From positions 6,138,001 through 6,202,000 of the forward strand of contig NZ_CP043450.1 of assembly GCF_003286415.2 (NCBI RefSeq): a DNA stretch of 64,000 bases, written 5' to 3'. Numbering within the stretch: the first letter of the stretch is position 1; each line of letters begins with the position of its first letter. Origin of the DNA: Mucilaginibacter rubeus. Lineage in GTDB: Bacteria; Bacteroidota; Bacteroidia; Sphingobacteriales; Sphingobacteriaceae. The notes under the pieces are model-generated. The model had not been told where the DNA came from. It saw only the letters and a list, made by a program, of their open reading frames with translations, and ran no database searches. This document shows, in pieces, positions 16,045-25,114 of this stretch. The position numbers and the translations under genes were made by a program.

Positions 16045-18318
16045 ATGCGTTTGCAACACATCTATATCAGCGTTATAAAAGGCTATTTGTTTTTTTTGAC
16101 AATTACGTTTTTAGCATGCTTAATTGCGTCATGCGGCGGTTCATCACACCAGGATATGATAGATATTCTTCATAACGAGAGTAAACGAACCTTTAGCAGG
16201 CTGAATGCAAATTGCCCGGAAGCTCAGTTACTGCATTGCGATTCGGACCTGCATACCGTTACAGACCAGGGTAATATCAATTTCCTGAATTATGCGAAGG
16301 CTTCGTTGTTAGTAAGGGTTGGCCAGGAAGAAAAGGCGGTATCTATATATCAAAATCTGCTGGACAGGATGGATCCCGAAGTGAGCAAGCAAATGCTGCC
16401 CGAAGTGGCCATAGCCTATATGCGTGTTGGGGAGCGCAATAATTGTATGCTTAACCATACCGGCTCATCGTGTGTATTTCCTATCCGGGACGAAGGTGTA
16501 CATGTAATTAAAACAGGATCAACCAAAGCCATCGAAATTTATGAACAGATCCTGAAACAAAACCCCGGTGATCTGGAATCAAGATGGCTGCTGAATATAG
16601 CGTTTATGACTTTGGGTAAATATCCGCAGGAAGTACCTCATAACCTGCTTATTCCCAACCTCAACGCCGATACCGGTTTTAAAGTAAAACCATTTGTTGA
16701 TGCAGGCCCCAGTCTTAACTTAAGTGTTAATAACAAAGCAGGCGGCGTTATTGCGGATGATTTTAATGGTGATGGCTATATTGACCTCATAACATCGGGT
16801 ATGGGCTTTGATGATGCTATGCATTACTTCAGAAACAATAAGGATGGCACATTTACTGATATTGCGGAAACCGCCGGACTGAAAGGCATAACCGGCGGCT
16901 TAAACATTCAACAAACCGATTATAATAACGATGGCAAACCCGATATTTTTGTTTTGCGGGGAGCCTGGCTTGATAAGGGCTTTGGCAACCAGCCAAGTTC
17001 CCTGCTTCGCAACAATGGCGATGGCACATTTACGGATGTAACTATACCAAGCGGCCTGCTCTTTTATCACTCCACCCAAACCGCTACCTGGGCCGATTTT
17101 AACAACGATGGTTGGCTGGATGTTTTTATAGGCTACGAAAGCAAAACGCCCGATGACATTGAAAAATGTGCGCTATACATCAACAACCATGGCGAAGGCT
17201 TTGTTAACGTGGCTGAACAGGCCCACTGTGATGTGGTTGGTTTTGTAAAAGGCGTTACCTCCGGCGACTATGACAACGACGGTAAACCCGATATTTTTGT
17301 ATCCTGCATCGACGGAAAAAAATTCCTGCTGCACAACACAACACAGCCCGGAAAAAATGTAAATTTTGAAAACGTGACCGACAAGGCCGGTTTTGCAAAT
17401 AATACAAACCCAACCTTTGGCACCTGGTTTTTTGACTACAATAACGATGGTTACCTTGACCTGGTAGCCTGTAATTTCAACTTTAAAAGCTATACCACCA
17501 CATTAGGTTACTTTGCCGCCTCCGAAGCCCTCGGTAAACCCGTAAAAGGAGCCGGTAACATCTTTCTGTTCCGAAATAACAAGAACGGCACTTTTACCGA
17601 TATAACCGACCTGGCCGGGCTAACCAGGGTAGTATTTGCCATGGGCTGCAACTTTGGCGATATTGATAACGATGGCTATCCCGATATGTATTTTGGCACC
17701 GGAAACCCCGATTTCCGTTCGCTGGTGCCCAACAAATTGTTTCGTAATATGAGTGGGAAACGTTTTGCTGATGTAACTACATCGGCCCGGGTTGGCAACC
17801 TGCAAAAAGGTCATGGCATTGCTTTTGCCGACTTCAGGAACATTGGCAAACAAGATATTTATGCCGAAATGGGTGGAACTTATAACGGCGACTCGTATGC
17901 TAACCCACTATACGTAAATCCTGGCCAAAACGACAACAATTGGATCGGCCTGAAACTGGAGGGCACCAAAGCCAATAAATCGGCTATTGGCAGTCGCATT
18001 AAACTAACATTTATGGAGAACGGCGTAAAACGCAGCGTTTACAAGGATGTAAACTCCGGCGGTAGTTTTGGCTCGTCGCCCCTGCGGCAGGAGATAGGGA
18101 TAGGCCAAGCCAAATCAATTGCCGAAATAGAGATAAAATGGGCTGGAACCACGGAAAAGCAATATTTCAGAAATATAGCACCCAACCAGTTTTTACAAAT
18201 CACCGAGGGTAATAATACACCGCGACCAATTAAATTGAAATCGCTTGAATTTAAAATCAAAGCAGGAACAACAGTTTGTTTGCCGGTATCTTTAACAACA
18301 CAGGTTAAAACTAATTAG
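16045..18318 (+). CDS. FG-GAP/VCBS repeat lipoprotein with ASPIC-UnbV domain (CRTAC1-like)
   Basis: From the ATG at 16045 this is a 757-residue surface lipoprotein; the lipobox is LIASC. After the anchor come a TPR-like helical region (about residues 60-200), then six intact Ca2+-binding loops of the DxDxDGxxD type (DFNGDGYIDL, DYNNDGKPDIF, DFNNDGWLDVF, DYDNDGKPDIF, DYNNDGYLDLV, DIDNDGYPDMY) and one degenerate loop (DFRNIGKQDIY), forming a beta-propeller. The C-terminus is an ASPIC/UnbV domain (WIGLKLEGTKANKSAIGSRI). Such proteins are often encoded beside SusC/SusD loci; the role is unknown. A TTG start at 16030 would add five residues. Confidence 0.88.
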   Translation: MRLQHIYISVIKGYLFFLTITFLACLIASCGGSSHQDMIDILHNESKRTFSRLNANCPEAQLLHCDSDLHTVTDQGNINFLNYAKASLLVRVGQEEKAVSIYQNLLDRMDPEVSKQMLPEVAIAYMRVGERNNCMLNHTGSSCVFPIRDEGVHVIKTGSTKAIEIYEQILKQNPGDLESRWLLNIAFMTLGKYPQEVPHNLLIPNLNADTGFKVKPFVDAGPSLNLSVNNKAGGVIADDFNGDGYIDLITSGMGFDDAMHYFRNNKDGTFTDIAETAGLKGITGGLNIQQTDYNNDGKPDIFVLRGAWLDKGFGNQPSSLLRNNGDGTFTDVTIPSGLLFYHSTQTATWADFNNDGWLDVFIGYESKTPDDIEKCALYINNHGEGFVNVAEQAHCDVVGFVKGVTSGDYDNDGKPDIFVSCIDGKKFLLHNTTQPGKNVNFENVTDKAGFANNTNPTFGTWFFDYNNDGYLDLVACNFNFKSYTTTLGYFAASEALGKPVKGAGNIFLFRNNKNGTFTDITDLAGLTRVVFAMGCNFGDIDNDGYPDMYFGTGNPDFRSLVPNKLFRNMSGKRFADVTTSARVGNLQKGHGIAFADFRNIGKQDIYAEMGGTYNGDSYANPLYVNPGQNDNNWIGLKLEGTKANKSAIGSRIKLTFMENGVKRSVYKDVNSGGSFGSSPLRQEIGIGQAKSIAEIEIKWAGTTEKQYFRNIAPNQFLQITEGNNTPRPIKLKSLEFKIKAGTTVCLPVSLTTQVKTN

Positions 18319-18379
18319 TTTATGAACCTTATCAAAAAGCTGTTTCAGCAGGAGCACAGGCAATAATGATGTACAATTA

Positions 18380-18961
18380 TTACCGCTGGTATCTTCTCCA
18401 AACCTGTAGCCACTTTTTATTATTGGGATAATGCCTGTGCTTAGTCATGTTGTTAAACAATAACGCCACCAGCAGCAGGATCAGCGCTCCCGAAAAAACC
18501 GGGCTAAATACATACATATAACCCAGCGCCTTTATTTTTTCCGAACCGATATTGGCTATCAATGCTGTAGCGCCTCCCGGCGGATGCAGGGTTTTAGTGA
18601 CCTGCATCAGCACTATCGCTATGGATACCGAAAGCGCCGCTGCCAGCCACAACTCATTGGGAACAAGCTTATGAATGGTAACGCCAACCAAAGCGCAAAG
18701 CACATGTCCGCCTATCAGGTTGCGAGGCTGTGCCAGCGGGCTGTTAATAACCCCATATATCAATACAGACGAGGCGCCGAACGAACCTATCAGGAATAGA
18801 TTATCGGAAGCGGTAAAGTACCTGCTGTTTAGCAAGCCGATAAGCGCTATCCCCGAAAACGAACTGATGAATGTCCAAAAGTGTTCCCTGAAATCAACAA
18901 GGGTTTCTTTGTAAACAATGTATTTCGCCGTACGTATGTGCCTGTGTATCCTTCTTCTCAT
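18380..18961 (-). CDS. HPP family membrane protein
   Basis: A 193-residue membrane protein with four or five hydrophobic segments and the signature LHPPGGATALIA that names the HPP family. The N-terminus is basic (MRRRIHRHIRTAKYIVYKE). Some family members are linked to nitrite transport in plants and cyanobacteria; that is not evidence for the role here. It follows the antiporter gene by 13 bp, so the two probably share a transcript. Confidence 0.9.
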   Translation of the reverse strand: MRRRIHRHIRTAKYIVYKETLVDFREHFWTFISSFSGIALIGLLNSRYFTASDNLFLIGSFGASSVLIYGVINSPLAQPRNLIGGHVLCALVGVTIHKLVPNELWLAAALSVSIAIVLMQVTKTLHPPGGATALIANIGSEKIKALGYMYVFSPVFSGALILLLVALLFNNMTKHRHYPNNKKWLQVWRRYQR

Positions 18962-18974
18962 ATTGTCATCGGTT

Positions 18975-20228
18975 TTAGCCGATAGTTTGTTCTTCTTCTG
19001 TTAAAACGGGCGGTTCTTCTAAACGCTTAACCAATTTCTTACCGGCATGCTCGGTAGCAAATGAAGCCACCACGCAGGTAACCAGGATCAGGATAATGGT
19101 GCCGTTCAAAATATTATCATCTATGATTTGTGCCTTAAAGCCAACCAATATAATTGCCAGTGTAGCGGCGGCATGGGCACTGCTTAGGCCAAATATTAGC
19201 GTACGCTGTGTTGCCGAATATTTGAATATTTTTTGGGTAGATAGTGCCGCCAGCCATTTCCCTAACAAAGCGCCAAGCGTAAGGCTTAGGGCTACAATAG
19301 TAGCCTGCGGACCACGCGTAAGCACCCGCAGATCAACCAGCATGCCCACGCTGATGAGGAAGAATGGAATAAATATGGCATTACCTACAAAATCAATCCG
19401 GTGCATTAATTGCTGCGATTGCTGTACCGCTTTATTCAACGCTAACCCGGCCACAAAGGCCCCGATAATAGGTTCAACCCCGGCCAGCTGCGAAAGAAAG
19501 GCCGACAGGAATACGATGAACAGCACAAATACATAAGGCAATGTTTTGCTGTCGCGATAGCGGTTAAAGAACCAGCGCGCCAGCGGCGGGATCAGCACAA
19601 ACATGATAAAGGCAAATATCGACAGCGAGATCATCAGCTGTAACCAAAAGCTGAAACCCAACCCGCCGTTTTTAGCACCCATAATTACGGGTAACAATAT
19701 CAGTACGGCGGTATCGGTGAGGATAGTACCGCCAACGCTAATGGCCACGGCCTCATTTTTAGCCATACCATATTTGCTCACAATAGGATAAGCTACCAGT
19801 GTATGGGTAGCAAACATGCTTGCTGTAAGCGCCGATGTGATGAGCGGATAACCCAGCAGGTAATAACATATTGGGAAGCCAATGAGTATAGGAATACAAA
19901 AGGTAAAAAAGCCGAACACCAGGCTGCGGTGCTTTTTCTGTTTAAACTCGTTCAGGTCAAGCTCAACACCGGCAATAAACATAATGTACAGCAAACCGAT
20001 GGTCGAGAACAAATCAATAGCCGAATTTTTCTTGAGCAAGTTTAACCCGTGTGGACCAATTGCGATTCCGGCCAGAATAAAACCCACTATGCCCGGAAAC
20101 CTGAACTTGCCCATAACAATAGGAGCAAGTAAAATGATCAAAAGTATCAGCGAGAAAACGAGTACCGGGTTACTAAACGGCAATTCAAACTGCTGCGTTA
20201 ACCGGCCCAGGATATCGGCATTATGCAT
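18975..20228 (-). CDS. Cation:proton antiporter (CPA2 family)
   Basis: A 417-residue membrane protein with about 12-13 transmembrane helices and the Na+/H+ exchanger fold. Typical segments are FPGIVGFILAGIAIGPHGL, IMFIAGVELDLNEF, and VEPIIGAFVAGLALN. It lacks the C-terminal TrkA-N/KTN domain of full Kef proteins. It starts 24 bp after the ligase gene that ends the biosynthetic arm, so it may be cotranscribed with it, though a link to the pigment pathway is only positional. Confidence 0.92.
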   Translation of the reverse strand: MHNADILGRLTQQFELPFSNPVLVFSLILLIILLAPIVMGKFRFPGIVGFILAGIAIGPHGLNLLKKNSAIDLFSTIGLLYIMFIAGVELDLNEFKQKKHRSLVFGFFTFCIPILIGFPICYYLLGYPLITSALTASMFATHTLVAYPIVSKYGMAKNEAVAISVGGTILTDTAVLILLPVIMGAKNGGLGFSFWLQLMISLSIFAFIMFVLIPPLARWFFNRYRDSKTLPYVFVLFIVFLSAFLSQLAGVEPIIGAFVAGLALNKAVQQSQQLMHRIDFVGNAIFIPFFLISVGMLVDLRVLTRGPQATIVALSLTLGALLGKWLAALSTQKIFKYSATQRTLIFGLSSAHAAATLAIILVGFKAQIIDDNILNGTIILILVTCVVASFATEHAGKKLVKRLEEPPVLTEEEQTIG

Positions 20229-20252
20229 GCCGCAAAGTTAGCACATAATCAC

Positions 20253-21554
20253 TTACTTTCTTTTATCGATGAATTTAACCGGCTTACGTACCGCCTCAGG
20301 GAATTGTAATTTCTGCATTTCATCGTGTTTTAAATAAGTGATGTGCGGGCTCACCCTCAGTCGGGCCTGTAAATTTGCACGGATCTTCCGGTCGCACTCA
20401 TCGGTGTAGTTTAGTGGCAACAGATGCAGTAGCACTTCATCCATTCCTATTTCGTTAGAGTATACTTCGGCTACAAAATCTTTGATCTCTTCCATACCAT
20501 TCAGCAGATCGAACAATGCCGGCGGGTAAAGGGTTGTCCCTTTAAATTTGATCATCTGCTTTTTACGGCCAACGATGGATGACAGCCTGATACTTGTACG
20601 TCCGCAGGCACAGGGTTCATCAAAACAATGGCAGATATCGCCGGTTTTGTACCGCAGTAATGGCATGCCCTCCACGCCAAGCGTAGTAATGGTCACCTCG
20701 CCCGATTCGCCGGGAGCAACCGGATTATTATGCTCATCCAATACTTCCACTATTAACAGCTCGGGTTGGTGATGCCCGCCCCTGCCCTCACCGCACTCGG
20801 TAAAGGCGGTTTGCATTTCGGTTGATGCATAGGTGGAATACAGCTTGATATCCCAGGCTTCGGTTATTTTTTGGCCGAGGATATTCAGGCTAAAATCGGT
20901 ATTGCGGATATTCTCACCTATACAAACCGCCTTTTTAACCGACGAAGCACTGATATCGATATTGTGCTCCTGCGCAAACTGGATCAGCTTTAAAATGAAT
21001 GATGGCACGGCTACAATAGCCGTAGGTTTCAGCCTTAAAATGGTTTCCCACTGCAATGAGGGCACGCCCGGCCCCAGCCTTATAATACCGGCGCCTATCT
21101 TACGGATTCCCGAGTAATAAGCCATTCCAGCCATAAACTGCCTGTCGAGCGTGAGCATCAACTGGTACAAATCGGCAGGCGATCCATCGGCACATGTGAA
21201 AGAATTATATTCGTTATAGGCCAACCGTTCCAAATCATTTTCGGTAAGCGCGATAGTTACCGGGCTGCCCAGCGTGCCTGATGTAGAACTGTACTCAATG
21301 ATCCTCCCCTTATCTACACATAAAAATTCATCGTTATGCTTTTGCAAATCTTCTTTGGTCGTTGTCGGGATCAGCCGCAGATCATCAAGTGTTTTGACCT
21401 GACTGACATCAATATGATGCTTAACAAAAAGGTCTTTATAAAACGGCGAGTTGAGGCTGAGATAAGCCAGCAATTCCTGCAATTTTTGCTCTTGTATTTC
21501 AACAACCTCTTGTTTGGGTTGGTATGCTAATGATTTAGGTGGATATGCTATCAC
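20253..21554 (-). CDS. AMP-dependent acyl-CoA ligase, phenylacetate-CoA ligase-like
   Basis: A 433-residue adenylate-forming enzyme of the phenylacetate-CoA ligase family. The P-loop-like segment EYSSTSGTLGSPVTIA (near residue 85), YSTYASTEMQTAFTECGEGRGGHH, and LLRYKTGDICHC are present. The C-terminal domain is the short PaaK-like type. In aryl-polyene/flexirubin loci such an enzyme is thought to activate an aromatic acid such as 4-hydroxycinnamate for loading on ACP or CoA. It overlaps acpS by 4 bp. Confidence 0.88.
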   Translation of the reverse strand: MIAYPPKSLAYQPKQEVVEIQEQKLQELLAYLSLNSPFYKDLFVKHHIDVSQVKTLDDLRLIPTTTKEDLQKHNDEFLCVDKGRIIEYSSTSGTLGSPVTIALTENDLERLAYNEYNSFTCADGSPADLYQLMLTLDRQFMAGMAYYSGIRKIGAGIIRLGPGVPSLQWETILRLKPTAIVAVPSFILKLIQFAQEHNIDISASSVKKAVCIGENIRNTDFSLNILGQKITEAWDIKLYSTYASTEMQTAFTECGEGRGGHHQPELLIVEVLDEHNNPVAPGESGEVTITTLGVEGMPLLRYKTGDICHCFDEPCACGRTSIRLSSIVGRKKQMIKFKGTTLYPPALFDLLNGMEEIKDFVAEVYSNEIGMDEVLLHLLPLNYTDECDRKIRANLQARLRVSPHITYLKHDEMQKLQFPEAVRKPVKFIDKRK

Positions 21555-21928
21555 TTTTCGATAATTACCACGGCTGATGCCATTGTTTTTAAATGGGTTA
21601 ATGATACGGAGATTTTCAGCGGGCCATCACGATTGATCACTATGGCGCTTTCACCAATAGGTTCAAGATATGGTTTCCCGTTCTCGTCATTACTGATCTC
21701 AATTTCGTTAAAGGCGGTATCTTTTAGCCAACCTGTGCCCAGCGCTTTAAAAAAAGCCTCCTTAGCGGCAAAGCGGGCTGCGTAGTGCTGATACTTGTTG
21801 GCTTTGCCTTCGCAATAAGCAATTTCCCTTGCCGAAAAAACCAGCTCACGAAAACCCTGTTCTTTGGCAATGCTGCTTTGCACACGCTCCACCTCTATCA
21901 TATCAATACCTACTCCTGCTACCGTCAT
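21551..21928 (-). CDS. acpS: Holo-ACP synthase
   Basis: A 125-residue 4'-phosphopantetheinyl transferase of the AcpS type. GIDMIEVERVQ carries the Mg2+-binding aspartate, and FAAKEAFFKALGTG is the second signature. It would convert the two ACPs of this locus, and possibly fatty-acid ACP, to the holo form. It overlaps its neighbours by 4 bp on each side. Whether it is the only AcpS in the genome cannot be judged here. Confidence 0.93.
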   Translation of the reverse strand: MTVAGVGIDMIEVERVQSSIAKEQGFRELVFSAREIAYCEGKANKYQHYAARFAAKEAFFKALGTGWLKDTAFNEIEISNDENGKPYLEPIGESAIVINRDGPLKISVSLTHLKTMASAVVIIEK

Positions 21929-23607
21929 GAACTTAGCTTTTTAGTACATTTTTCAACTTGCTTTTTAATATAGTTTTCCTCATTTACGGTAGCAACAACT
22001 TTGGTTAAAGCCGTTTTATAATACCCCAGGGCTTTTTTATAATCGTTGTGCTTAAACAAGTAGTCGCCGGCTATTACGTACGCGTGGTAAAACTGCGGGT
22101 TACTGGCTACTACGCTATCGGGATTGATCTTGCCGCCATCAAAAGCTTTTTGTTTCAGTGTACGGAAAGTTATGAAATCATGATAAGCCCTGGTATTTAA
22201 AAACGGGTCCGGTTTAATGGTTAGGGCGCTGTCGATAACTTCATGATCGGTTTGCATGCCTTTCATGGCAAAAATCTTTTTCAGATCGTAAGCCACAAAT
22301 TGCCCCAGCTGCCATGGCGAGGTTGATACCCAAACCAGCAGCTTCTGCGGTTCAAACACTACCGAATGGTGCGCGATCAGCTGATTAAGCGCTTTCTCGT
22401 TGCCCATGCCAATATCTTCGCCGTGTAAACCCTGGCGGTCGCGTAAAATATCAACCGTTTTTTGCACGGTGTTTTTGCCCTCGGCGTTCAGCAGTTCCAT
22501 TAAACGCTGATAACGGTACGGCGAGGCGCTATTGCTTAGCTGTACCAGGTTTTCTTTTGAATGTGCCAGTCCCTTACTTTGAAAATGGTTGGCGCAAACT
22601 ATATAGTTTTGGTGCGGGTCATACACATCCAGCGTATCGGGCGTTTTTTCGATCACCACCGCTTTATTATCCTCTGCCGAGGCTACCAGGAATGATTCGG
22701 ACACAAACATCTTGCGTTTTTTGGCGATAGCTATGGCTTCATTAATGTTTTGGGCGTACTGTAGGATCTCACGGGCCACTAAAGATACCGGCGTAGCCGA
22801 ACCTGATGGGATATTGGTTTTATCGGCGTTGATGGTAACGCTCAGGCCCTTTTCGTTCATGCCCGATACCGCCCCTACAAAACCGCCCCAGGTTATGGTC
22901 ATGAATTTATGCCCTTCGGATGGGTTAAAGAACGCCACTATTTTATCGTGCGCAAAATTATCGCCCACATAAAAATCAAAATTGCGGCCTACAATCATGG
23001 TACCATCGGCCGAGCGATCATTCCAGGTACCAAAGGAGGTACAGCCCACCAAGGCCATGCTCTGCAAAGCGTGCCCGATATCATGCGCGGCATGGTAATT
23101 CAATATCCGCTGATAATTTGACCCGATGTACTGGTATTTATCCGAGGCCGATTTAGAGATGCCGTAAATCTCCTCTTTATATTCCTCGCTCACATTCTTG
23201 GCCAGATCGCGGTTAAACCAGGCTATAAAATATTTCAGGAATGACAGGTATGATTTTGAAGGGATGATCTTGTTGATCTGGTCGGTAAAGTAGACTTCCT
23301 GGTTAACCACCAGTTCTTTACTCAGTTTACCGTTAATCACCCCACGTTCAAAAGGTTTACCCTCTACATACATCTCAAACAAACCGCTTTTACTTTTCCT
23401 GAACCAGTTATTATTGATGGTATAAAAGCCCGGCGAAGGTTGCTTGCGCTGTAACTGCAAGCTACTCAAATCGGCAGGTTTGGGCGGATAATCAATAGCT
23501 ACACAATACAGGTAAATAAAGCCAATAAGCAGCAGCCCCACAAACACCAGGCCTGTGTACAGCAACCGTTTCCCAAACCGCTTCCAGCTGAATTTCCTGT
23601 TACGCAT
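21925..23607 (-). CDS. C45-type Ntn-hydrolase/acyltransferase with N-terminal membrane anchor
   Basis: A 560-residue protein: an N-terminal transmembrane helix (LLYTGLVFVGLLLIGFIYLYCV), an Ntn-hydrolase domain related to acyl-CoA:6-aminopenicillanate acyltransferase, and a C-terminal TPR-like pair (YLFKHNDYKKALGYYKTAL). The likely autocatalytic nucleophile is the cysteine in ALVGCTSFGTWNDRSADG, with GRNFDF following as in the family. Members cleave or form amide and ester bonds. In this locus it may transfer or remove the polyene acyl chain; that is an inference. Confidence 0.85.
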   Translation of the reverse strand: MRNRKFSWKRFGKRLLYTGLVFVGLLLIGFIYLYCVAIDYPPKPADLSSLQLQRKQPSPGFYTINNNWFRKSKSGLFEMYVEGKPFERGVINGKLSKELVVNQEVYFTDQINKIIPSKSYLSFLKYFIAWFNRDLAKNVSEEYKEEIYGISKSASDKYQYIGSNYQRILNYHAAHDIGHALQSMALVGCTSFGTWNDRSADGTMIVGRNFDFYVGDNFAHDKIVAFFNPSEGHKFMTITWGGFVGAVSGMNEKGLSVTINADKTNIPSGSATPVSLVAREILQYAQNINEAIAIAKKRKMFVSESFLVASAEDNKAVVIEKTPDTLDVYDPHQNYIVCANHFQSKGLAHSKENLVQLSNSASPYRYQRLMELLNAEGKNTVQKTVDILRDRQGLHGEDIGMGNEKALNQLIAHHSVVFEPQKLLVWVSTSPWQLGQFVAYDLKKIFAMKGMQTDHEVIDSALTIKPDPFLNTRAYHDFITFRTLKQKAFDGGKINPDSVVASNPQFYHAYVIAGDYLFKHNDYKKALGYYKTALTKVVATVNEENYIKKQVEKCTKKLSS

Positions 23608-25114
23608 TTCTTATTTTATCTATCAGATCATCATTACCCAGCAAAGCGCAACAGGTTACTATCCCGCTCATGGCTGCCCCCAAAATGCCATGTAAATTAA
23701 GGTTTTGCCCCGTGAAGTACAAATTAGGCAGTTTGGTGCGTGGCGAAATAAACGTTTTCAGCGGGTGTTTATAATCTTTGGCAATGCCGTAAAGGGAGCC
23801 ATCGTCATTGCCAATGTAGTCGCGGTACGAGAGCGGTGTGGCGGTATAGTATGAATAGATCTTATCCCTTAAACCCGGAAACTTCAGTTCCACATCATCC
23901 AGTAAAACTTCGGCTTTACGCTTTTTAAATTGCTCATAGGTTTCTCCGCGATATGCTTCGTCAGATACAGTATTAAAAGTATCCTCCCAGGGCTTTACTT
24001 CCTCATAGCGCATATATGCCAGGATGGTCATGCCATCGGCGTATTCTTTATTTTTCGACGATGGCGTCATGAATACGGCATAACCCAACGGCCAGTTTTG
24101 CTGGGTGTAATTGGCCATATGCCATACCTGTCCGTCCTTAAAACTGTAAACGTTGTGGCTAAAATATTTGAACGTATCTTTTTTAAATACAATGTTAATG
24201 GTGAACGATGATACCGAGTTTTCCAGGCTTTTCAAGCGATTACGGTACACGTTCTTGATTACTGCCGAATCCGTCATTTCCAGTGTTTTTACCGGGTGAA
24301 TGTTGGATATAAAATGACCGGCATACAGCTTTTCGCCGTGCTGCAATTCAACATACGCTATTTTACCATCCTGTTCCACCAATTTTTTTACGGCTTTATT
24401 CCGGATGATAACGCCGCCCCTGTCGCGGATATTGCGGGCAATGAGTTTAGCAATCTGCGAACCGCCATCAACACATTTCCAGGAGCTTTCAATATAGCTA
24501 TTGAGGATGAGTGCGTGCACGTATAGCGGCGTTTTATCGGCTTCCCCGGCATATAAAGAGTTATTACCCGCCAGCACCTGCTGTAGTTTTTTGTTACTGG
24601 TGATAGATGCCAGGAATGCTTCAGTATCTACCTCCAGCACATCGGCCTTTTCATAAAAATCATCCGACGAGCGCAGGTTATACAGCGGGAATTTATCACA
24701 AACCTCCTTCAACTTGTCACAATAAGCACGCAAAGCATGCTCTTCATCCGGAAAATAAACCAGCAGTTGTTTGATGAAATTATCATAGCCCTGCGCCTGC
24801 GGATATTCAACAGGATCGTTATCGATCATGATCTTGTCAAAGGCATCGGGATTTTGCTTTTCCAGCTTCAGGTTATCAATAATATCGATGTACTTAAAAA
24901 TCTGGTATAAGTTCTGGCCTTTATCAAGTCCACCAAGATAGTGCACCCCCGAATCAAAGATCACCCTATCGCGCACATAGGTTTGCAATGAGCCACCAAG
25001 CTGCCTGTTCTTTTCAACAACGCAAACACGGTAACCTTCGCGGCCGAGCATATCGGCGCAAACCAACCCGCCCATGCCGCTGCCAATGATCAGTACATCA
25101 AACTTATCGTCCAT
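23600..25114 (-). CDS. FAD-dependent oxidoreductase, phytoene desaturase/carotenoid isomerase-like
   Basis: A 504-residue flavoprotein. The N-terminal dinucleotide motif DVLIIGSGMGGLVCADMLGREG is followed by VCVVEKNRQLGGSLQTY and the C-terminal FAD block NLYFTGQNLNLHGILGAAMSG. This is the phytoene desaturase/CrtH superfamily, which desaturates or isomerises polyenes, fitting an aryl polyene substrate. The gene begins directly at the MMPL stop codon and overlaps the C45 gene by 8 bp. Confidence 0.9.
   Translation of the reverse strand: MDDKFDVLIIGSGMGGLVCADMLGREGYRVCVVEKNRQLGGSLQTYVRDRVIFDSGVHYLGGLDKGQNLYQIFKYIDIIDNLKLEKQNPDAFDKIMIDNDPVEYPQAQGYDNFIKQLLVYFPDEEHALRAYCDKLKEVCDKFPLYNLRSSDDFYEKADVLEVDTEAFLASITSNKKLQQVLAGNNSLYAGEADKTPLYVHALILNSYIESSWKCVDGGSQIAKLIARNIRDRGGVIIRNKAVKKLVEQDGKIAYVELQHGEKLYAGHFISNIHPVKTLEMTDSAVIKNVYRNRLKSLENSVSSFTINIVFKKDTFKYFSHNVYSFKDGQVWHMANYTQQNWPLGYAVFMTPSSKNKEYADGMTILAYMRYEEVKPWEDTFNTVSDEAYRGETYEQFKKRKAEVLLDDVELKFPGLRDKIYSYYTATPLSYRDYIGNDDGSLYGIAKDYKHPLKTFISPRTKLPNLYFTGQNLNLHGILGAAMSGIVTCCALLGNDDLIDKIRNA

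Noticed and set aside
19096..19536. Plus-strand frame of 146 codons inside the antiporter gene
   Set aside because: Antisense shadow of a well-supported membrane protein gene.
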